DNA from: Geodermatophilus normandii
GTDB taxonomy: Bacteria > Actinomycetota > Actinomycetes > Mycobacteriales > Geodermatophilaceae
Assembly (NCBI RefSeq): GCF_003182485.1
Contig: NZ_QGTX01000001.1
Location: forward strand, 1,508,001-1,572,000
Length of the DNA stretch: 64,000 nucleotides
Direction: 5' to 3'
Below, piece after piece: positions 44,042-51,832 of the stretch; positions within the stretch are counted from its first letter, which is position 1, and every line of letters starts with the position of its first letter. The notes under the pieces are model-generated. The model was not told where the DNA came from and did no database searches. It was given only the letters and a program-made list of their open reading frames with translations. The position numbers and the translations under genes are program-made.

Positions 44042-44081
44042 CCGCGGACCCGGCCGGCGAGGCTGCCGGCCGGGTCCGCGG
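44042..44081 (-). terminator. 17-bp perfect hairpin after chaplin-like gene
   Basis: CCGCGGACCCGGCCGGC (44042-44058) pairs exactly with its complement at 44065-44081 around a six-base loop. It lies 20 bases beyond the chaplin-like stop and before the DUF2237 gene on the same strand. This is the GC-rich, U-less hairpin seen elsewhere in the window. Confidence 0.7.
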
Positions 44082-44101
44082 TGCGGGCCGGACCGTGCGG
44101 G

Positions 44102-45349
44102 TCAGACCGTGTCCGTCCGGCGGCGCCGGCCGGCGAGGGTCAGGCCGGTCCCCAGCGCGAGGGCCAGCAGGGCCGCCGCGAGGGCGGTCAGCGTCCCGGT
44201 GCCGGTGTAGGCCAGTTCGCCGGTGTCCCCGGACCGGCCGGACGCCGTCCAGGGGCCGGCCGGCCGGTGCGCGTCGGCGGACGCCGGCCGGACCATGCCG
44301 TGGCCGGAGCCGTGGCCGGAGCCGTGGCCGGAGCCGTGGCCGGCGGTGCCGGCGCCCGGACCGTCCGAGCCGCCCTGCGGCGCGCCGGGGAGATCCGGGT
44401 GCGTGGGGTCGGTCGGGTGGACCGGGTCGGTCGGGTGGGTCGGGTCGGTGGGGTCGGTCGGCGGCGTGCAGTCGCCGGCGGCGTCGCCGAGCAGGCCGAG
44501 ACCCAGGCCGCAGACGGTCACGGGCACGTCGACGTCGATGCCGCCGCCGGAGTCGTCCCCGCCGGAACCGGGACCGTCGGTGCCACCGGTGCGCTCGGGG
44601 GTGCACCCGCCGAGGGCGTCGCCGAGGAGGCCGACGCCGTTGCCGCACACGGTGACCGGCAGGTCGACGTCGATGCCGTCGCTCGAGCCGTCGCCCTCCC
44701 CCGAGCCGGAGCCGCCGCCGGTCGTCCCGGGCGCGCAGTCCCCGGCGGCGTCGCCGAGGAGGCCGACGCCGTTGCCGCAGACGGTGACCGGGACGTCGAC
44801 GTCGAGCAGGTCGCCGAGGGGACCGGGGTCGGCCGGGGTGGACGCGGGGGGAGCGGCCGCGGTGCAGCCGCCCAGGGCGTCGCCGAGGGCGCCGGCGCCG
44901 TTGCCGCACACGGTGACCGGCACGGTCACCGCGCCCTCGGGGGGAGCGGGGGCGGTGCCGCGGGCCTCGGCGTCGCCGAGGACACCGACCGCGTTGCCGG
45001 CGACGGTCACCGGCACCACGACGTCGGCCGGCGCGGTGCTGCCGGGCGCGGGCGCGGCCGGCTCCTGGGTCGCGGTGCCGCCGGCCACCGAGGCGCCGTT
45101 GCCCCCGATGGTCACGGGCACGGAGACGTCGACCGGGCCCAGGTCCAGGGCGAGGTCCTGCGAGACGGCGGGCAGCTCCAGCCCGCCGGGGGCGGTGCCG
45201 GTGTCGAGGACACCGAGCGCGTTGTCGGTGACGGTGACCGGCACCGTCACGTCGAGGTCGTCGGATGCGGCGGCGGCACCGGTACCGAGGGCCACGAGGC
45301 CGCCGGTCATCAGTGCCACGCGCAGGGCGCGGGTGGCCCAGGTGTGCAT
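44102..45349 (-). CDS. chaplin-like multi-repeat surface protein with LAYTG sorting signal
   Basis: Exported protein of 415 residues. A signal peptide (about 1-29, cut near AAAAS) is followed by seven chaplin-like repeats of the form D-V-x-V-P-V-T-V-x-G-N. Repeats 1-3 lack cysteines; repeats 4-7 (about residues 140-320) have the paired cysteines VTVCGNG ... GDC. Next come low-complexity THPTDP and GHGS repeats and a C-terminal sorting signal LAYTG, a hydrophobic helix and RRRRTDTV, the class E sortase pattern used by long chaplins. In Streptomyces, chaplins assemble into amyloid-like water-repellent fibres on aerial structures. ATG 45349. No sortase gene is in the window. Confidence 0.8.
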   Translation of the reverse strand: MHTWATRALRVALMTGGLVALGTGAAAASDDLDVTVPVTVTDNALGVLDTGTAPGGLELPAVSQDLALDLGPVDVSVPVTIGGNGASVAGGTATQEPAAPAPGSTAPADVVVPVTVAGNAVGVLGDAEARGTAPAPPEGAVTVPVTVCGNGAGALGDALGGCTAAAPPASTPADPGPLGDLLDVDVPVTVCGNGVGLLGDAAGDCAPGTTGGGSGSGEGDGSSDGIDVDLPVTVCGNGVGLLGDALGGCTPERTGGTDGPGSGGDDSGGGIDVDVPVTVCGLGLGLLGDAAGDCTPPTDPTDPTHPTDPVHPTDPTHPDLPGAPQGGSDGPGAGTAGHGSGHGSGHGSGHGMVRPASADAHRPAGPWTASGRSGDTGELAYTGTGTLTALAAALLALALGTGLTLAGRRRRTDTV

Positions 45350-45438
45350 GGGGTGCTCCTGACTGGGGTGAGGACCGCGGTCCCGGGCGGGACGGCGGGC
45401 GTGCGCTGCGACCGGCCCGTGAGCCGGGAGCGCGTTCC

Positions 45439-46368
45439 TCAGTCGGGGGAGCTGGCGGGGTCGACCGGGTCGCCGGCGGCGGCGTCCCGGGCCTCGGCGG
45501 AGGCGGCCTGCGCGGCCGCCGGCGGCGCGACGGGAACGGCCGCGCCGAGGTCGGAGGAGGGCTGGTCGCGGTCGGATCCGGCACTCCCGGCGGCGGCGCC
45601 CGCGGACGCCGGGGCGGCGGGCACCACCGGGAGGGCCGGCGCGGCGGGCGCGACGGGGACCACGGGCGCGGGGGCGACCGGCGTGGCGGCGGCCCGGGCG
45701 GTGCCCGTGCCGCGCGCGGACCGGACCGTCGCGTCGCCGTCCTGCGCGGCGGCCGGGTCGGCGGTGACCGCGACCGGGTCGGACGGAGCTGCGGCGTCGG
45801 GGAGGGCGGCCGCGGCCGGGGTGACGGCGCCAGCGGTGTCAGCGGCGTCGACGACCGGCGCCGGGACGCCGGTGACCGGCGGGAGGACGTCGGTGACGGC
45901 GCCGGGCACACCGGTGACCGGCGTGAGCGCGTCGCTCACCGGTGACAGGGCGTCGGTGACGGGGGCGAGGACGTCGGTGACCGGGGTCAGCGTGTCCGTG
46001 ACCGGGGTCAGGGTGTCCGTGACCGGTCGCAGCACCTGGGTCACCGGGGGGACGAGCGGCGCGACGACGTCGCGCAGCGGTGCCGCGACCGGCGCGACGG
46101 CCTCGGCCACCGGCGTCAGCACGGGTACGGCCGCCTGGGACACGGGCGCCACCACCGGCGGGACGACGGGCTGGACGACCGCCTCCACGACCTGGCCCAC
46201 GGGTTCGGGAACCGCCCCCAGCAGGCCGCCGGGCGGCGGCTCGTCGGCCCAGGCGGCGGAGGCGCCGGCCAGCCAGACCCCGGCACCGATCCCGGCGAGG
46301 ACGAGGGTCCGCCCGCTCCAGCGGCGCAGGCGGGCACGACGGCCCGGCAGCGCAGGACGCTCGGCCAT
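45439..46368 (-). CDS. secreted protein with degenerate PVTDxLxPVT repeats
   Basis: Unrecognised exported protein of 309 residues. The N-terminus has a basic stretch and a signal helix (TLVLAGIGAGVWLAGASAAWA). Residues about 60-185 are an almost continuous valine/proline repeat with a seven-residue period (PVTDTLT, PVTDVLA, PVTDALS, PVSDALT). The rest is alanine/proline-rich. There is no sorting signal. ATG 46368 follows GGGGAGG. It is 89 bases upstream of the chaplin-like gene on the same strand, so the two are probably co-expressed wall or matrix proteins. Confidence 0.7.
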   Translation of the reverse strand: MAERPALPGRRARLRRWSGRTLVLAGIGAGVWLAGASAAWADEPPPGGLLGAVPEPVGQVVEAVVQPVVPPVVAPVSQAAVPVLTPVAEAVAPVAAPLRDVVAPLVPPVTQVLRPVTDTLTPVTDTLTPVTDVLAPVTDALSPVSDALTPVTGVPGAVTDVLPPVTGVPAPVVDAADTAGAVTPAAAALPDAAAPSDPVAVTADPAAAQDGDATVRSARGTGTARAAATPVAPAPVVPVAPAAPALPVVPAAPASAGAAAGSAGSDRDQPSSDLGAAVPVAPPAAAQAASAEARDAAAGDPVDPASSPD

Positions 46369-46543
46369 CGCACCTCCCCTCGGTGTCGTCGACACGGTGC
46401 TCACTCATTGGAGCCAGGTGGTCACGGAGAGCGCCAGCCGGAGTCCGTCGTCCGATGGGGTGGTCCGCCGGGAGGGGACGATCACGTTCCGTGAGGAGCC
46501 GGTCCCCGTCCCGGTCGTCGCCGGGCAGTGGCAGGGTGCTGCT

Positions 46544-48526
46544 GTGACCGCTGACACCCCGCCCGCACCGGTGCTCTGGCAGCCCACCCCGGAGGTCCGG
46601 GAGGCGACCCGGCTCGCCGCCTTCGCCCGTGAGGTGGCCGCCCGCCGCGGGCTCGACCTCGACGCCGGTGACTACGACGCGATCTGGCGCTGGTCGGTCG
46701 AGCACCTCGACCAGTTCTGGGCCGACGTCGCCGCGTGGTCCGGCGTCCTCCCGGAGCGCGTCCCCGACGACCGCGTCCTGACCCGGCGGGAGATGCCGGG
46801 CGCGGAGTGGTTCCCGGACGCCACGGTGAACTACGCCGAGCAGGCGCTGCGGCACGCCACGGACGAGCACCCGGCGCTGATCGCCGTCGCCGAGGACGCC
46901 GAGCCCGTCGAGGTCTCCTGGGCCGACCTGCGCGCGCAGGTGGGCGCGTTCGCCGCGACCCTGCGCCGGCTGGGCGTCCAGCGCGGGGACCGCGTCGCGG
47001 GTTACCTGCCCAACGTCCCGGAGGCGGTGGTCGCCTTCCTCGGCGCCGCCTCGATCGGTGCGGTGTGGTCCTCCTGCGCGCCGGACTTCGGCACCCGGGC
47101 GGTCCTCGACCGCTTCGCCCAGATCGAGCCCACCGTGCTGGTGGCCGTCGACGGGTACCGGTTCAACGGGAAGCCCCACGACCGGCGGGAGGTCGTCGCG
47201 GAGCTGCGGGCCGCCCTGCCGACCGTGCGGACGACGATCGCGGTGCCCCGGCTGTTCCCGGGCGAGGTGCCCGACGGTGCGCTGGGCTGGGCCGACGCCG
47301 TCGCCGACCGGCAGGACCCGGTGTTCGAGGCGCTGCCGTTCGAGCACCCGCTGTGGATCGTCTACTCGTCCGGCACGACCGGCCTGCCCAAGGGGATCGT
47401 GCACGGGCACGGGGGAGTGGCGCTCGAGGAGCACAAGCAGCTGGGCCTGCACGGTGACGTCGGCCCCGGCGACCGCTTCTACTGGTACGCCTCCACCGCC
47501 TGGATCATGTGGAACATCGCCACCTCGGCGCTGCTGCGCGGCGCGACCGTGGTGGTCCACGACGGCGCGCCGGCGTACCCCTCGGTCGACGCGCAGTTCG
47601 CCCTCGCCGCGCGCACCGGCATCACCTACCTGGGCACCAGCGCCGGGTACCTCATCGCCTGCGAGAAGGCGGGCATCCGGCCGGGGGAGACGCACGACCT
47701 CTCGGCCCTGCGGGTCATCGGGTCCACCGGATCGCCGCTGCCGGCGTCGGCGTTCCACTGGGTCTACGACGCGGTGGGCAGCGACGTCTTCCTCAGCTCG
47801 GCGTCCGGCGGCACCGACGTCGCCACCGGCTTCATCGGCAGCACGCTGCTGCTCCCGGTGACCGCCGGCGAGCTGCAGCGGCCGATGCTCGGCGTCGCGG
47901 CGGCGGCGTGGAACGAGGACGGCCAGCCGGTCGTGGGCGAGCTCGGCGAGCTGGTGATCACCGAGCCGATGCCGTCGATGCCGCTGTACTTCTGGAACGA
48001 CGCCGACGGCACCCGGTACCGCGAGGCCTACTTCGAGCCGTGGCCGGGCGTGTGGCGCCACGGCGACTGGATGGAGGTCACCGACCGCGGCACCTGCGTG
48101 ATCACCGGGCGCTCGGACTCCACCCTCAACCGCGGCGGCGTGCGCATGGGCACCGCCGACATCTACGCCGCCGTCGAGTCCTTCCCGGAGATCGCCGACT
48201 GCGTCGTCCTCGGCGTCGAGCAGCGCGACGGCGGCTACTGGATGCCGCTGTTCGTGCAGATGGCGCCCGGCGCCGAGCTCACCGACGAGCTGCGCGACCG
48301 GATCCGCGCCGCCATCCGCAGCTCCGCCAGCCCGCGGCACGTGCCCGACGAGATCCTCGTCGCGCCCGGGGTCCCGCACACCCGGACCGGCAAGCGGCTG
48401 GAGGTGCCGCTCAAGCGGCTGTTCCAGGGCGTGCCGCCGGAGAAGGCGGTCAACCCCGGGGCCGTCGACGACGCGTCCCTGGTCGAGCACTACGTCGCGC
48501 TGGCCCGGGAGCGCGGGACCCGCTAG
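46544..48526 (+). CDS. aacS: acetoacetyl-CoA synthetase
   Basis: Adenylate-forming enzyme (660 residues, normal length) that activates acetoacetate to acetoacetyl-CoA for lipid or polyhydroxybutyrate metabolism. Motifs: N-terminal WSVEHLDQFW and EWFPDATVNYAEQ, P-loop IVYSSGTTGLPKGIVHGHGG, SSASGGTDVATGFIG, HGDWMEVTDRGTCVITGRSDSTLNRGGVRMGTADIY and the catalytic C-domain Lys in HTRTGKRLEVPLKR. These match AacS, not acetyl-CoA synthetase. GTG 46544 gives the expected N-terminus. Its TAG stop shares CTAG with the opposing NUDIX gene. Confidence 0.93.
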   Translation: MTADTPPAPVLWQPTPEVREATRLAAFAREVAARRGLDLDAGDYDAIWRWSVEHLDQFWADVAAWSGVLPERVPDDRVLTRREMPGAEWFPDATVNYAEQALRHATDEHPALIAVAEDAEPVEVSWADLRAQVGAFAATLRRLGVQRGDRVAGYLPNVPEAVVAFLGAASIGAVWSSCAPDFGTRAVLDRFAQIEPTVLVAVDGYRFNGKPHDRREVVAELRAALPTVRTTIAVPRLFPGEVPDGALGWADAVADRQDPVFEALPFEHPLWIVYSSGTTGLPKGIVHGHGGVALEEHKQLGLHGDVGPGDRFYWYASTAWIMWNIATSALLRGATVVVHDGAPAYPSVDAQFALAARTGITYLGTSAGYLIACEKAGIRPGETHDLSALRVIGSTGSPLPASAFHWVYDAVGSDVFLSSASGGTDVATGFIGSTLLLPVTAGELQRPMLGVAAAAWNEDGQPVVGELGELVITEPMPSMPLYFWNDADGTRYREAYFEPWPGVWRHGDWMEVTDRGTCVITGRSDSTLNRGGVRMGTADIYAAVESFPEIADCVVLGVEQRDGGYWMPLFVQMAPGAELTDELRDRIRAAIRSSASPRHVPDEILVAPGVPHTRTGKRLEVPLKRLFQGVPPEKAVNPGAVDDASLVEHYVALARERGTR

Positions 48527-49185
48527 GCGCGGAACGGTCCCCGCAGGGCCGCCCACTGCAGCAGCAGGACGGTCTTGGCGTCGGCGATCCGGCCGTCGCC
48601 GGCCATGGCCAGCGCCTCGGCGAACGGCAGCTCCAGCACCTCGATGTCCTCGCCCTCCTCGGCGAGCCCGCCCCCGGCCGACACCCGGTCGGCCGGGGTG
48701 TACGGGCCGGCGAAGAAGGCGAGCCGCTCGGTCACCGAGCCCGGGCTCATGAACAGGTCCGGCAGCCGGGTCAGCGCCCCGACGGTGACGCCGAGCTCCT
48801 CCTCGGCCTCCCGGCGGACCGCGGCCTCGGCGTCCTGCTCGTCGAGCAGCCCGGCGGCGGTCTCGACGAGCATCCCGTCGGGGGAGCCGTTGACGTAGGC
48901 GGGGAAGCGGAACTGCCGGGTGAGCAGCACCGTGCGCCGGGCGGTGTCGTACAGCAGGACGGTGGCGCCGTTGCCGCGGTCGTGGGTCTCGCGCTGCTCG
49001 GTGCGCCAGGCGCCGTCGCGGCCGCGCCGCTCGAACGTCGTCCGCCGGTTGACGTACCAGGAGCTGGAGAGCACCTCGACCTCCCGGACGACGACGTCGG
49101 GGTTGCCGGTGAGGTCGCGGCCGGCCCGGTCGAGCCCGGTCCGCCCCCGCGCGTCGGGGACGTCCACCCCGAGGACGCCGCTCAC
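48523..49185 (-). CDS. NUDIX hydrolase, NudK/ADP-ribose pyrophosphatase-like
   Basis: Pyrophosphohydrolase of 220 residues. The NUDIX box is GLLDEQDAEAAVRREAEEEL, with the shortened spacing found in E. coli NudK (GDP-mannose hydrolase). Upstream, RQFRFPAYVNGSPDGMLVETAAG is also NudK-like, and DLFMSPGSVTERLAFFAG follows. Substrates could be nucleotide sugars or ADP-ribose. GTG 49185 overlaps the upstream DUF4406 gene as GTGA. It is the third gene of a DeoR-led operon. Confidence 0.88.
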   Translation of the reverse strand: MSGVLGVDVPDARGRTGLDRAGRDLTGNPDVVVREVEVLSSSWYVNRRTTFERRGRDGAWRTEQRETHDRGNGATVLLYDTARRTVLLTRQFRFPAYVNGSPDGMLVETAAGLLDEQDAEAAVRREAEEELGVTVGALTRLPDLFMSPGSVTERLAFFAGPYTPADRVSAGGGLAEEGEDIEVLELPFAEALAMAGDGRIADAKTVLLLQWAALRGPFRA

Positions 49186-49553
49186 CGGGCCACCGCCGGC
49201 ACCTCGTCGACGCTCGTGTAGACCGCCGCGCCGTGGGCCCGGGCGAGCTCGACCATCTCGTCGGCGCCCGCCGAGGTGCCGGGCAGCCGGAGGACGGCGT
49301 CGCAGCGGGCCACCAGCCGCCGGCCCATGGGGTGGAACACCTCGTCGAAGGCGGCGTCGCCCACCCGCGTCGACCCGGCGAGCTCCGCCAGCGGCAGGGC
49401 CAGGTCCTCCCCGTTGACGGCGAGGTGGCCGGCGCGGAACAGCTCCAGGCAGGCGAGCTGGATGGCGCGGTGGTTGGCCGCGATCCGCTCCGGGTCGTCG
49501 CCGGTGCCCCCGCGGTAGGGGCCGGCGACCAGGATCATCAGGGGCTCGTTCAC
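49182..49553 (-). CDS. DUF4406/nucleoside 2-deoxyribosyltransferase-like protein
   Basis: Small protein of 123 residues with the nucleoside 2-deoxyribosyltransferase fold: ILVAGPYRGG at the nucleotide-binding start, then the helix ANHRAIQLACLELFRAGHLAVNGEDL, MGRRLVARCDAVLRLPGTSAGADEMVELARAHG with the catalytic-type Glu, and a final strand. Such proteins cleave or exchange N-glycosidic bonds of deoxynucleosides or nucleotides, or are annotated only as DUF4406. It overlaps both neighbours by four bases, so all three proteins are made together. Confidence 0.78.
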   Translation of the reverse strand: MNEPLMILVAGPYRGGTGDDPERIAANHRAIQLACLELFRAGHLAVNGEDLALPLAELAGSTRVGDAAFDEVFHPMGRRLVARCDAVLRLPGTSAGADEMVELARAHGAAVYTSVDEVPAVAR

Positions 49554-50338
49554 GTGCAGTCGACCTCCACGCCGGCGTCGTCGAGCGCGGCCAGGGTGTC
49601 CTGGGCCGCGGGGGTGAGCTGGGGGTCGCGGGCGCTCGCGTCCGTGACCAGCCGGCCGACCGCGTCCAGCGGGGCGACCGAGGCGAAGGCGCGCACGCCG
49701 AGCTTCGAGGCATCGGCGACGACGAGGGTGCTGCGGGCCTGCTGCAGCCCGACCTGCTTGACCGCGGCGTCCTCGAGCGTGAACTCCGACCAGCCGGCCG
49801 CCGCGCTCACCGCCCCGATCGACATGACGAACAGGTCGAAGGTGAGCTGCCGCAGCACCGTGGCGGTCAGCGGCCCGGCCAGGCTGCGCTCGCCCGGGCG
49901 GGCCTCCCCGCCGACGACGAGCAGGCGGACGCCGGGCCGGTCGGCCAGCGCGTCGGCCACCGGCAGGCTCACGACGGCGGCGGTGAACGGGCCCTCCCCG
50001 GCGGCGGCGCGGTCGGCCAGGGCGCGCGCGACGTGCACCGTCGTCGTCCCGGCGTCGAGCAGCACGGTGGCGCCGGGCTCGACGCGCGCGGCGGCGACCC
50101 GGCCGATGCGCTCCTTGAGGCCGGCCTGCCAGCCGGCGCGGGCGGCAAAGCCGTTCTCCGGCCCGGCGACGGCGAGCGCGCCCCCGCGCACCCGCTCGAC
50201 CAGCCCGCGGGCCTGCAGCACGTCGAGGTCGCGGCGGACGGTCATCTCGGAGACGCCGAGGCGGGCGGCGAGGTCGGCGAGCGAGGCGCGGCCGGCGTTG
50301 CGCACCAGCCGCAGCGTCACGTCGAGTCGGTCGGCCAC
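49550..50338 (-). CDS. DeoR/GlpR-family transcriptional regulator
   Basis: Repressor of 262 residues. N-terminal winged helix: ASLADLAARLGVSEMTVRRDLDVLQARGLVERVRGGAL (residues about 16-55). The C-terminal sugar-phosphate sensor domain has IGRVAAARVEPGATVLLDAGTTTVHVARAL and LFVMSIGAVSAAAGWSEFTLEDAAVKQ, as in DeoR/GlpR proteins. It leads the operon with DUF4406 and NUDIX genes. That makes a nucleoside- or sugar-phosphate effector likely. Three phased TGTGA elements lie upstream. Confidence 0.92.
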   Translation of the reverse strand: MADRLDVTLRLVRNAGRASLADLAARLGVSEMTVRRDLDVLQARGLVERVRGGALAVAGPENGFAARAGWQAGLKERIGRVAAARVEPGATVLLDAGTTTVHVARALADRAAAGEGPFTAAVVSLPVADALADRPGVRLLVVGGEARPGERSLAGPLTATVLRQLTFDLFVMSIGAVSAAAGWSEFTLEDAAVKQVGLQQARSTLVVADASKLGVRAFASVAPLDAVGRLVTDASARDPQLTPAAQDTLAALDDAGVEVDCT

Positions 50339-50358
50339 GACGGCTTTCTACCAGACCG

Positions 50359-50388
50359 TTGTGAGATCTGTGAAGTAGTTGTGAGGTC
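50359..50388. promoter_or_regulatory. three phased TGTGA elements upstream of DeoR gene
   Basis: TTGTGAGATC (50359-50368) and TTGTGAGGTC (50379-50388) are direct repeats exactly 20 bases apart, with another TGTGA (50369-50373) between them. All three lie on the same helix face. They sit between the DeoR regulator and the divergent acyl-CoA dehydrogenase gene, a typical place for DeoR-type tandem operators. Confidence 0.6.
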
Positions 50389-50503
50389 GACCCGGACGGA
50401 CGTGGGCTCGGTCACGCTCCCGCGGCGGCGCCGTGCGCGGCTCCCCGGCGGACAGGAAGGTGGAGCGGGACCGCCCACCGACCGACGGAGAGGCCCCGCG
50501 ACC

Positions 50504-51772
50504 ATGACGTCGAGCCAGGAGCGCCGCACCGGGCTGCTCGAGCCCCAGCCGCCCGTGCTGCTGCCGCCGTGGCACACGCCCGAGCGCGAGGCCCTGCAGC
50601 TGCAGGCCCGCCGGTTCGCCGCCGAGGAGGTGCTGCCGGTCGCCGACGAGCTCGACCCGCGGAAGGGGCTGCTGCCGGAGTCGCTGCTGGCCCGCATGGC
50701 CGAGCTCGGCTACTTCGGGATCACCGTCCCGGCCGAGCACGGCGGGCTGGGCCTGGGCGTCTTCGAGTACTGCATGGTCTCCGAGGAGCTGGCCCGCGCC
50801 TGGATGAGCAGCGCGAGCATCCTGGCCCGCGCGCAGGGCCTCGGGACGGCGGTGGCCGACGCGGCCCGCCGCGAGGAGCTGCTGCGCCGCAGCGCGAAGG
50901 GCGAGTGGATCGGCGCCATCGCGCTGTCCGAGCCCGACGCCGGCTCCGACCTCGCCGGCGTCTCCACCCGCGCCGTGCTCGACGGGGACGAGTGGGTGGT
51001 CACCGGGCACAAGCGCTGGTGCGGCAACGCCGAGGCCGCGGACTTCATCCAGGTGCTCGTCCGCGAGCGCGACCCCGAGCCGGGGGAGTCCCGGTCGAAG
51101 GGCCTGGTCAACCTGCTGCTGGAGAAGGAGCGCGGCTCGTTCCCGCCCGGGCTCACCGGCACGCCGATCGACAAGATCGGTTACCACGGCTTCCTCACCT
51201 GGGACCTCGTCTTCGACGGCGTCCGGATCCCGCGGGCCGACGTCGTCGACGAGGCCCGCGCCGCCGAGGTGGCCGGCGACGAGCAGGGGGAGGCCGCCGA
51301 GCGCGCCGGCTTCGCGGCGGCGCAGGCGTTCCTCAACACCGCGCGGGTGCACACCGCCGCCCGCGCCGTCGGCCTGGCCCGCGCCGCACTCGAGGACTCG
51401 GTGGTCTACCTGCAGGAGCGCGAGCAGTTCGGCCACCCGATCGCCGACTTCCAGGCGCTGCGCTTCGCCGTCGCCGAGATGGCCGCGCAGATCGAGCAGT
51501 CCCGCGCCTTCTACCGGCAGGTGGCCCACCTCGTCGACCTGGGTGTGCGCTGCGAGCGGGAGGCCTCCATGGTCAAGCTCGAGGCCACCGAGATGGCGGT
51601 GCGGGTGACCAACCAGGCCATGCAGCTGCACGGCGGCAACGGCTACACCACCGAGCGGCAGGTGGAGCGGCACTGGCGCGACGCCCGGCTGACCACGATC
51701 TTCGAGGGCACCAGCGAGATCCAGAAGCGGATCATCAGCGACCGCCTGCTGCCCCGCTCGCCCCTGACGTGA
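50504..51772 (+). CDS. acyl-CoA dehydrogenase
   Basis: FAD-dependent dehydrogenase of 422 residues that introduces the alpha-beta double bond in acyl-CoA. Landmarks: GYFGITVPAEHGGLGLG, IALSEPDAGSDLAGVSTRA, GHKRWCGNAEAADFIQVLVR, YLQEREQFGHPIADFQALRF and the C-terminal MQLHGGNGYTTERQVERHWRDARLTTIFEGTSEIQKRII; the catalytic Glu is probably in FEGTSEI. It may act on branched-chain or fatty acyl-CoA. ATG 50504 lies 12 bases after GGAGAGG. It is divergent from the DeoR operon, whose operator-like repeats could also affect it. Confidence 0.9.
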   Translation: MTSSQERRTGLLEPQPPVLLPPWHTPEREALQLQARRFAAEEVLPVADELDPRKGLLPESLLARMAELGYFGITVPAEHGGLGLGVFEYCMVSEELARAWMSSASILARAQGLGTAVADAARREELLRRSAKGEWIGAIALSEPDAGSDLAGVSTRAVLDGDEWVVTGHKRWCGNAEAADFIQVLVRERDPEPGESRSKGLVNLLLEKERGSFPPGLTGTPIDKIGYHGFLTWDLVFDGVRIPRADVVDEARAAEVAGDEQGEAAERAGFAAAQAFLNTARVHTAARAVGLARAALEDSVVYLQEREQFGHPIADFQALRFAVAEMAAQIEQSRAFYRQVAHLVDLGVRCEREASMVKLEATEMAVRVTNQAMQLHGGNGYTTERQVERHWRDARLTTIFEGTSEIQKRIISDRLLPRSPLT

Positions 51773-51773
51773 C

Positions 51774-51832
51774 GAGCGTGTGCGCCGGGGCCGGGTTCCG
51801 GACCTCCGGGTGCGGCCTCAGCGCACACGCTC
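51774..51832. terminator. 12-bp inverted repeat between convergent genes
   Basis: GAGCGTGTGCGC (51774-51785) and GCGCACACGCTC (51821-51832) form a perfect stem with a 35-base loop between the acyl-CoA dehydrogenase and the opposing MFS gene; the second arm lies in the last codons of the MFS gene. It could end transcription in both directions. Confidence 0.5.

Noticed and set aside
44280..44460. Non-coding satellite repeat
   Set aside because: The GHGS and THPTDP repeats keep frame inside the exported chaplin-like protein.
45839..48556. 905-codon antisense frame across aacS
   Set aside because: Arginine/glycine/histidine-rich shadow of acetoacetyl-CoA synthetase without any motif.
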